Origin: Agapetus fuscipes
Lineage: Eukaryota > Arthropoda > Insecta > Trichoptera > Glossosomatidae
Reading direction: 5' to 3'
Assembly (NCBI GenBank): GCA_951799405.1
Contig: OX637332.1
Coordinates: 10,545,001-10,609,000 of the forward strand
DNA: 64,000 nt
Shown here: positions 63,901 to 64,000 of the stretch, one piece after another
How the letters are laid out: every line of letters starts with the position of its first letter
Position numbering within the stretch: the first letter of the stretch is position 1
Translations under genes and position numbers: made by a program
The notes under the pieces: model-generated
What the model was told of the DNA's origin: nothing
Seen by the model: the letters and a program-made list of their open reading frames with translations, nothing else
Database searches by the model: none

Positions 63901-64000
63901 GAGCATACAACAGTAGAGGTCTCTCCTTGTCTAAGAATGGGATCTCTTGGAGAAATTGTGAGGGTTGGGATCCAGCTGGGACGGCCAGGGCGAGCCTTTA
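30919..64000 (-). CDS. trol: Perlecan (basement membrane heparan sulfate proteoglycan core protein), C-terminal part
   Basis: Secreted extracellular-matrix proteoglycan that binds laminin, collagen IV, integrin and dystroglycan partners. Twenty-four coding exons are visible, all with GT-AG borders and matching phases. The gene is cut at 64000, and the N-terminal LDL-receptor and laminin IV parts are outside. Domain order is about six Ig domains (exons 1-10), LamG1 (10-13), two EGF (13-14), LamG2 (14-18), two EGF (18-19) and LamG3 (19-22). This is the perlecan domain V (endorepellin) plan. The visible coding length is 1287 residues with the stop at 33240-33242. It becomes 1366 if the donor overlapping that stop is spliced to 31624-31853 and 30919-30926. 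Introns are large and loaded with transposons, including a 5.2-kb DIRS element. Confidence 0.92.
31160..31393. mobile_element. Foldback/MITE with two nested hairpins
   Basis: Arms of about 88 bp (31160-31247 and 31305-31393, including gtaatgcactactagtttcg) enclose an inner pair (gggtgctaccttaaaact and its complement) centred at 31271. It lies inside the proposed last perlecan intron. Confidence 0.88.
31624..31853 (-). CDS. trol: Perlecan alternative exon 23 (proposed)
   Basis: A 230-bp segment with CAG acceptor and GTAAGT donor that joins exon 22 in frame (TA + C). It encodes YGISPGSLTFWEQFDAVES, a Pro/His/Asn-rich stretch (PPPVYIPHPHYSNPNFHH), a basic patch and a short hydrophobic stretch. 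Proposed from splice-site quality and phase only. Confidence 0.6.
32354..32455 (-). mobile_element. tRNA-like SINE, family 3
   Basis: Reverse copy related to 16960-17090; the B-box-like motif is ggttctattcccg. Confidence 0.5.
32576..32905 (+). mobile_element. tRNA-derived SINE, family 2
   Basis: Near full-length, somewhat diverged copy with cagttggcagaatgcttgca in the head. Confidence 0.82.
33240..33376 (-). CDS. trol: Perlecan visible exon 22 (LamG3 end, stop of short form)
   Basis: Closes LamG3 (LVGFTGCIEQIEF) and ends ...AARNAKTCS with TAG at 33240-33242. The final G of the stop is also the first base of a GTAAGT donor, so splicing there would remove the stop and leave TA in phase 2. Confidence 0.92.
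33377..34190 (-). other. Perlecan intron between exons 21 and 22
   Basis: An intron of 814 bp without identified repeats. Confidence 0.6.
34191..34400 (-). CDS. trol: Perlecan visible exon 21 (LamG3)
   Basis: Encodes NAGFVEAQWELGGGVGQLTS, then DNQRHSVISKRNGLEASLQV and SNIYIG. Phase 1 on both sides. Confidence 0.92.
34501..35016 (-). mobile_element. Mini-DIRS derivative carrying a nested SINE
   Basis: The left DIRS end (gagttttacctaccatta) and right DIRS end (agaacacataat) are joined by about 130 bp of terminal-repeat sequence, with all genes missing. A SINE-2 (34524-34848) is inserted near the left end. Without the SINE it is about 190 bp. Confidence 0.8.
34524..34848 (-). mobile_element. 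SINE family 2 inside the mini-DIRS
   Basis: Near full-length copy flanked by ttaaaa on both sides (34518-34523 and 34849-34854). Confidence 0.88.
35017..35645 (-). other. Perlecan intron, remainder
   Basis: AT-rich sequence, nothing recognised. Confidence 0.5.
35646..35831 (-). CDS. trol: Perlecan visible exon 20 (LamG3)
   Basis: LamG3 start: VAFTGEGYIELPAALMPHDG, then LDGLLVFQGDNEDIQNGDFF. Phase 1 on both sides. Confidence 0.92.
36371..36692 (+). mobile_element. tRNA-derived SINE, family 1
   Basis: Full-length copy with head gaccggtctgtagtctagtg and tail cagcgcacttaatgaatca. An internal short duplication includes ttcattttcct. It ends about 60 bp from perlecan exon 19. Confidence 0.85.
36756..37026 (-). 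CDS. trol: Perlecan visible exon 19 (EGF x2)
   Basis: Two EGF modules (TCQNGGYCNRADAVQCTCP and CRDGGTCRPTSPGTFKCDCP) separated by an Arg/Pro-rich linker (SRGRPRRPRPEE). Confidence 0.92.
37379..37492 (-). CDS. trol: Perlecan visible exon 18 (LamG2 end/linker)
   Basis: Encodes ITVQGIKLDFVNSTIKSANV and the linker to the next EGF (NECSANEPKRGDISG). It contains an RGD tripeptide whose role, if any, is unknown. Confidence 0.88.
37567..37680 (-). CDS. trol: Perlecan visible exon 17 (LamG2)
   Basis: Carries LKTHLYIGGYDDEF and GGFNGCISD, the closing strands of LamG2. Phase 0 on both sides. Confidence 0.9.
37855..38110 (+). mobile_element. LINE-A 3' tail, stand-alone copy
   Basis: Begins at ccttgacttataggttggta and ends at ...caacttagattatag. 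The possible target repeat tagctt is seen on both sides. Confidence 0.8.
38595..38734 (-). CDS. trol: Perlecan visible exon 16 (LamG2)
   Basis: LamG2 strands PNEWVNVALHRMQDLGTL and TVDGKEVKG. Confidence 0.9.
38981..39213 (-). CDS. trol: Perlecan visible exon 15 (LamG2)
   Basis: Begins RCESQIEIDYPAFGGRAYLA and contains GIIFYWAQSKYGKGDF and GYLEFRFDYGKG of LamG2. Phase 2 in and 1 out. Confidence 0.92.
39318..39487 (-). CDS. trol: Perlecan visible exon 14 (EGF x2)
   Basis: Cys-rich: completes one EGF (GRGYSCSCSESFSGLDC) and encodes a second (CGPGRCSDTETGFFCSCPIN). Phase 0 in and 2 out. Confidence 0.92.
39640..39865 (+). mobile_element. LINE-A-related ORF end with (ttacag)n tail
   Basis: Encodes KEWDIQSERKRRKCMKKV and KEVCQDRKKWRQLC, homologous to the end of the 11684-12532 ORF, but is followed at once by repeated ttacag. 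A second such 3' end is at 62925-63012. Probably a sister subfamily. Confidence 0.75.
40067..40202 (-). CDS. trol: Perlecan visible exon 13 (LamG1 end, EGF)
   Basis: Closes LamG1 with FTGCIGKLVIEGVDV and begins an EGF module (CDSCSPNPCQNSGFCQ). Confidence 0.92.
40305..40795 (-). mobile_element. LINE-A 3' end (ORF terminus plus tail)
   Basis: On the minus strand the ORF end (NEMKEVCKDRKEWRLIC, about 40690-40770) is followed by about 130 bp of AT-rich spacer and then the standard tail unit. This physically links the dispersed tail repeat to the LINE. Confidence 0.8.
40928..41069 (-). CDS. trol: Perlecan visible exon 12 (LamG1)
   Basis: Carries YVNGKGPFTGISS and MYVGGLMDYTILPSNF of LamG1. Phase 1 in and 2 out. 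Confidence 0.92.
41422..41616 (-). CDS. trol: Perlecan visible exon 11 (LamG1)
   Basis: LamG core strands: DYTGIILYTSENL, then GIPEFRFSLD and GEWHTIGISRDGKK. Phase 1 on both sides. Confidence 0.92.
41808..42100 (-). mobile_element. tRNA-derived SINE, family 2
   Basis: Diverged copy in a perlecan intron; the head motif survives as ccaattgagctataaactgg. Confidence 0.75.
42231..42438 (-). CDS. trol: Perlecan visible exon 10 (Ig end, LamG1 start)
   Basis: Closes the last Ig (ENDAGVYICRATNG) and enters LamG1 (FAGDGALVFNKLKDAYLSFD). Phase 0 in and 1 out. Confidence 0.9.
42439..43221 (-). other. Perlecan intron between exons 9 and 10
   Basis: Intron of 783 bp. The loosely repeated pieces ggacttccgttgtttatgct and ggaacttccgtggtttatgc occur about 170 bp apart. 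No known element recognised. Confidence 0.5.
43222..43388 (-). CDS. trol: Perlecan visible exon 9 (Ig)
   Basis: First half of the last Ig domain (LGDSAMMPCATDLPG, then VSFKWEK), preceded by an acidic Ser-rich linker. An N-glycosylation-type NIT is present. Confidence 0.88.
43536..43665 (-). CDS. trol: Perlecan visible exon 8 (Ig)
   Basis: Second half of the same Ig domain with PEDSGTYRCEGRNRNG. Phase 0 in and 1 out. Confidence 0.88.
43978..44654 (+). mobile_element. Harbinger-like element with MADF-type ORF
   Basis: A 677-bp element with terminal inverted repeats of about 30 bp (gggccctacctcaccgggat) and TAA on both sides (43975-43977, 44655-44657). It encodes an Adf-1/MADF-like fragment but no transposase. 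Confidence 0.82.
44233..44424 (+). pseudogene. MADF-domain (DNA-binding) ORF fragment
   Basis: MSFNTKRLIVEIQNRPCLWD followed by IKRWNEIVNLF matches the MADF (Myb/SANT-like) fold that accompanies Harbinger transposases. The frame ends at 64 codons, so the protein is cut short. Confidence 0.6.
44733..44860 (-). CDS. trol: Perlecan visible exon 7 (Ig)
   Basis: First half of an Ig domain: MNVNEGSSVSINCTGPDD, then VELVWIKE. It follows a 6-kb intron. Confidence 0.88.
44862..45960 (-). other. Perlecan intron, nothing recognised
   Basis: AT-rich intron sequence upstream of exon 7. Confidence 0.5.
45963..46280. mobile_element. Foldback/MITE with about 75-bp inverted ends
   Basis: Arms at 45963-46038 and 46207-46280 share tttaattttcacaataatat and tatatctcgagcactttc. 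The interior is AT-rich without ORF. Confidence 0.8.
46385..46590 (+). mobile_element. LINE-A 3' tail copy (internally deleted)
   Basis: Starts at ccttgacttatagggtatga. About 30 bp of the middle is missing. It forms an inverted pair with the next copy. Confidence 0.7.
46660..46865 (-). mobile_element. LINE-A 3' tail, young subfamily copy
   Basis: Nearly identical to 18365-18618 and 49000-49245, but truncated before the 5' boundary. Confidence 0.82.
46866..48080 (-). other. Perlecan intron, nothing recognised
   Basis: AT-rich intron sequence with no identified element. Confidence 0.5.
48100..48285 (+). mobile_element. LINE-B 3' end
   Basis: Matches 60335-60480: FEGKIL, then RGHPRTYSF and HLKR-type codons of an RT C-terminus. 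It ends with caaggcactgcctttagaag and a short atg repeat. Confidence 0.65.
48290..48999 (-). other. Perlecan intron, nothing recognised
   Basis: AT-rich; no recognised element. Confidence 0.5.
49000..49245 (-). mobile_element. LINE-A 3' tail, young subfamily copy
   Basis: Third member of the near-identical group, with full 5' boundary at 49245 (reverse complement of ccttgacttatagg). Confidence 0.85.
49458..49683. mobile_element. Hairpin MITE with TA target duplication
   Basis: 226 bp with inverted arms of about 85 bp starting cccttagtacgagttg, and TA at 49456-49457 and 49684-49685. It lies directly at the 3' end of a SINE-1 copy. Confidence 0.85.
49686..49941 (-). mobile_element. tRNA-derived SINE, family 1 (old copy)
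   Basis: Strongly diverged copy; gctgtttttgtg tail and ccactagactgatgatc head still readable. Confidence 0.75.
49950..50836 (-). other. Perlecan intron, nothing recognised
   Basis: AT-rich sequence next to exon 6. Confidence 0.5.
50837..51031 (-). CDS. trol: Perlecan visible exon 6 (Ig)
   Basis: Second half of an Ig domain (YDEGTYACVATSAEG) and an acidic linker (VQDNDVDEGP). Phase 1 on both sides. Confidence 0.9.
51065..51305 (+). mobile_element. LINE-A 3' tail copy
   Basis: Diverged copy containing ctgtaaaaaatggttcactt and ctgcttgtgggcatac. It lies in the 423-bp intron between exons 5 and 6. Confidence 0.75.
51455..51666 (-). CDS. trol: Perlecan visible exon 5 (Ig)
   Basis: Ends one Ig (DEGVYICTGSNLAG) and starts the next (GRDVIIDCVATGYPEPMTKW). 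It is joined to exon 4 across the intron that holds the DIRS element. Phase 2 in and 1 out. Confidence 0.9.
52033..52222. repeat. DIRS copy B left inverted terminal repeat
   Basis: 190 bp, nearly the exact reverse complement of 56980-57169. Confidence 0.92.
52249..52350. repeat. DIRS copy B internal complementary region
   Basis: The first part is the complement of the left end (ending aaactccccc), and the second part is the complement of the right end (starting attatgtgttctg). In the DIRS replication model this region templates closure of a circle. Confidence 0.88.
52385..54022 (-). CDS. DIRS copy B RNase H end, linker domain and tyrosine recombinase
   Basis: An open frame of 545 codons. 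Residues 20-80 hold the RNase H end (LVQSDNKTVVAYI and ADHLSR). Residues 85-185 are the conserved DIRS block with DIDLFAS and FPPP, sometimes compared with phage-type adenine methyltransferases. Residues 235-530 are the tyrosine recombinase that integrates the circular DNA: Arg near 382 in SSGRRVHNL, Lys near 417, Arg495 in GSTRSAVAS, and the nucleophile in FRKYYQKE (about 522-523). The His of the usual HxxR motif is Gly492 here. The start shown is only the first Met of the frame. The real frame continues upstream. Confidence 0.85.
   Translation of the reverse strand: MFAVFATLQRTAHDLSGSEILVQSDNKTVVAYIRKEGGTRSKTLLNLTRDLLTLADQWEISLTAQYLPGRYGDADHLSRGRSPPEWHLLPTATKAIFNHFGVPDIDLFASTMAHMSSTYVSRDSTDSCAIFQNAFSRHWLYNVGRIFPPPNRIPRILRHLNGATGTYLLVVPRWQRVFWRPDLIRRSLVPPMQIPNLVSVLINTSTGNPPPRIQDLEMEVWKIGTGDSILNSWNAEEKRLFLSGWRASPLNTYKPAWQRWCRWILANNTHPNTPSPNQLARYLAQLFINEKLSYRTMLVHKSAIVTFCNAMMENNLSSDFLVKLNLKTLKALAMVKITPPKSPVWNRQIVRDWLVRNTPRSDSLYEVACRTAILLLLSSGRRVHNLTLLNITEGNILDEGTSIVLIPFFRSKTDTLKHRQSNRRLLEPKEHNVNPVFWIRKLIELSRERRSGQNLYNLFISTRVQVKAAARTIIGGWVKNTLKSAGVEATPGSTRSAVASLNPIDNILERGNWKKENTFRKYYQKEMLKHTAPEDLSLFQPVNIK
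53900..55630 (-). pseudogene. DIRS copy B reverse transcriptase/RNase H, frameshifted
   Basis: RT motifs are readable in successive frames: [36 protein letters not shown], the active site [12 protein letters not shown] (about 54945-54980), EYLGIVWDTH, and the RNase H start LTTDASDLAWGATLDD (about 54090-54140). At least three frame changes and the 186-bp triplication separate them, so no continuous enzyme can be made. Confidence 0.85.
54228..54785 (-). repeat. Tandem array, 3 x 186 bp, in DIRS copy B
   Basis: Three units start at 54228, 54414 and 54600. Same unit and copy number as in copy A (991-1548). Confidence 0.92.
55621..56871 (-). pseudogene. DIRS copy B gag, frameshifted
   Basis: The leader frame ends MSCDNNKGQPLDEISQDSGD...VLDPRIDYLVSH. 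It is followed in other frames by EALQRLQHFDSENWAGVRYA and FEKVKTLFALDSPYQKVSED, and by a basic C-terminus (RGKRAGNNT). The lengths and position suit a DIRS capsid-like protein. Two frameshifts break it. Confidence 0.7.
56980..57169. repeat. DIRS copy B right inverted terminal repeat
   Basis: Complement of 52033-52222. The outer end continues to 57186. Confidence 0.92.
57236..57416 (-). CDS. trol: Perlecan visible exon 4 (Ig)
   Basis: First half of an Ig domain: PQEPQRVLLGSNHRLWCQPT, then GIPEPAITW. Its donor is only 50 bp from the right end of the inserted DIRS element. Confidence 0.9.
57595..57835 (+). mobile_element. LINE-A 3' tail, stand-alone copy
   Basis: Complete unit from gcttgacttaggtttgtatg to caacttagattagatt. 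On both sides lies a roughly 80-bp direct repeat (57476-57575 and 57840-57940, ggaacaaggttccaaatttc). Confidence 0.78.
58096..58255 (-). CDS. trol: Perlecan visible exon 3 (Ig)
   Basis: Second half of an Ig domain with YSDRGTYTCVGLNSDG. Phase 0 in and 1 out. Confidence 0.9.
58509..58801 (-). mobile_element. tRNA-derived SINE, family 1, full length
   Basis: Reverse copy with head complement ctagactacggaccggtc at 58784-58801. Confidence 0.88.
58849..58951. repeat. Perfect 43-bp hairpin
   Basis: Arms 58849-58891 and 58909-58951 are exact complements around a 17-bp AT loop. It lies in the intron between perlecan exons 2 and 3, 75 bp below exon 2. Confidence 0.92.
59026..59320 (-). CDS. trol: Perlecan visible exon 2 (Ig)
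   Basis: Completes the previous Ig (DAGIYQCSADN), adds an acidic linker (VEEDELPYPEPSSEG), and starts the next Ig (LTIICHATGNPPPTVRW). The joined sequence WTREDGRLPYN confirms the splice. Confidence 0.92.
59321..60330 (-). other. Perlecan 4.5-kb intron, first part
   Basis: AT-rich intron sequence, nothing recognised. Confidence 0.5.
60335..60480 (+). mobile_element. LINE-B ORF 3' fragment
   Basis: Encodes FEGKILGIRARGRPRTSYF, then KRLMDVSSYSHLKRMTTDRD, the C-terminal segment of a second LINE family. Confidence 0.7.
60481..61126 (-). other. Perlecan intron, nothing recognised
   Basis: AT-rich intron sequence. Confidence 0.5.
61127..61723. mobile_element. Inverted-repeat DNA element with (TG)n
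   Basis: 597 bp with about 50-bp inverted ends (gaggttttcacggaaatgag and its near-complement, then caggac). An internal second inverted pair carries caagatggctgccatac. A TG microsatellite is at about 61203-61225. No transposase. A fragment with tacatatacggacggac recurs at about 63085-63115. Confidence 0.75.
62105..62335 (-). mobile_element. LINE-A 3' tail copy
   Basis: Diverged copy with a deletion in the middle. A SINE-1 tail fragment starts next to it. Confidence 0.72.
62335..62428 (+). mobile_element. SINE-1 tail fragment
   Basis: Matches the last about 90 bp of SINE-1 (gagggctcttgaggtgtgat, then gcgctcaccaaat). Confidence 0.75.
62745..63012 (+). mobile_element. LINE-A tail fragment plus LINE-A-related ORF end
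   Basis: A tail start (gataggttggtatgaggctg) at 62750-62865 is followed at 62925-63012 by an RKKWRQLC-type ORF end and repeated ttacag, like 39640-39865. Confidence 0.65.
63115..63170 (+). repeat. Short degenerate gggacatt..gtc repeat
   Basis: Three imperfect units of about 17 bp: gggacattatgtc, gggacattttatc, gggcattttgtc. Confidence 0.6.
63760..63832 (+). mobile_element. LINE-B extreme 3' end
   Basis: Ends ggcgctgcctttagaagatg plus atg, as at 48250-48285. It lies 27 bp below the donor of perlecan visible exon 1. Confidence 0.6.
63859..64000 (-). CDS. trol: Perlecan visible exon 1 (partial, Ig)
   Basis: First half of an Ig domain: ILRQGETSTVVCSAGS, then DLIVWTR, with the Cys and Trp of an I-set fold. 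It is cut by the window end and spliced in phase 2 to 59320, across a 4.5-kb intron. Confidence 0.88.

Overview
The window is animal nuclear DNA, most likely from an insect or other arthropod. It is AT-rich, its genes are split by many GT-AG introns, and it is crowded with transposons. The species cannot be fixed from sequence alone. The repeat profile (a DIRS retrotransposon, several LINE families, tRNA-derived SINEs, many small inverted-repeat elements) would suit a repeat-rich insect such as a hemipteran, but that is a weak guess. There are two host genes, both on the minus strand, and I found no other secure one.

(1) 7389-20820: a complete ubiquitin-specific protease of the USP35/USP38 type. 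It has 11 exons whose phases all agree and a predicted protein of 960 residues, with the Cys box in exon 8, the zinc knuckles and the His box in exon 11.

(2) 30919-64000: the 3' part of the perlecan gene (HSPG2 in vertebrates, trol in Drosophila). Twenty-four phase-consistent coding exons encode about six Ig domains followed by LamG-EGF-EGF-LamG-EGF-EGF-LamG. The 5' part lies beyond base 64000. The usual stop codon at 33240-33242 overlaps a consensus splice donor. Two well-formed downstream exons give an in-frame alternative C-terminus that is 79 residues longer.

The rest is mostly mobile DNA. Two DIRS-like tyrosine-recombinase retrotransposons are present. Copy A (1-4295) is cut by the left edge and rearranged. 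Copy B (51988-57186) has the whole DIRS anatomy: inverted terminal repeats, an internal complementary region that joins both ends, gag, RT/RNase H and tyrosine recombinase. It sits inside a SINE in a perlecan intron. A mini-DIRS derivative at 34501-35016 carries a nested SINE. Both long copies share an in-frame 186-bp triplication in the RT/RNase H region, and copy A adds two further tandem arrays (155 bp x4, 130 bp x3).

Other elements are a dead Tc1-like transposon (21446-23185), a pogo/Tigger-like element split by another repeat (27695-29390), Harbinger-type elements with TTA/TAA target duplications (one with a MADF-like ORF), and several hairpin MITEs. There are three tRNA-derived SINE families, and a LINE family whose last roughly 250 bp also occurs as many stand-alone copies with a near-constant 5' boundary.

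No operon, CRISPR array, functional tRNA or rRNA gene was found. The two host genes are not obviously related in function: one is an intracellular deubiquitinase and the other a secreted basement-membrane proteoglycan.
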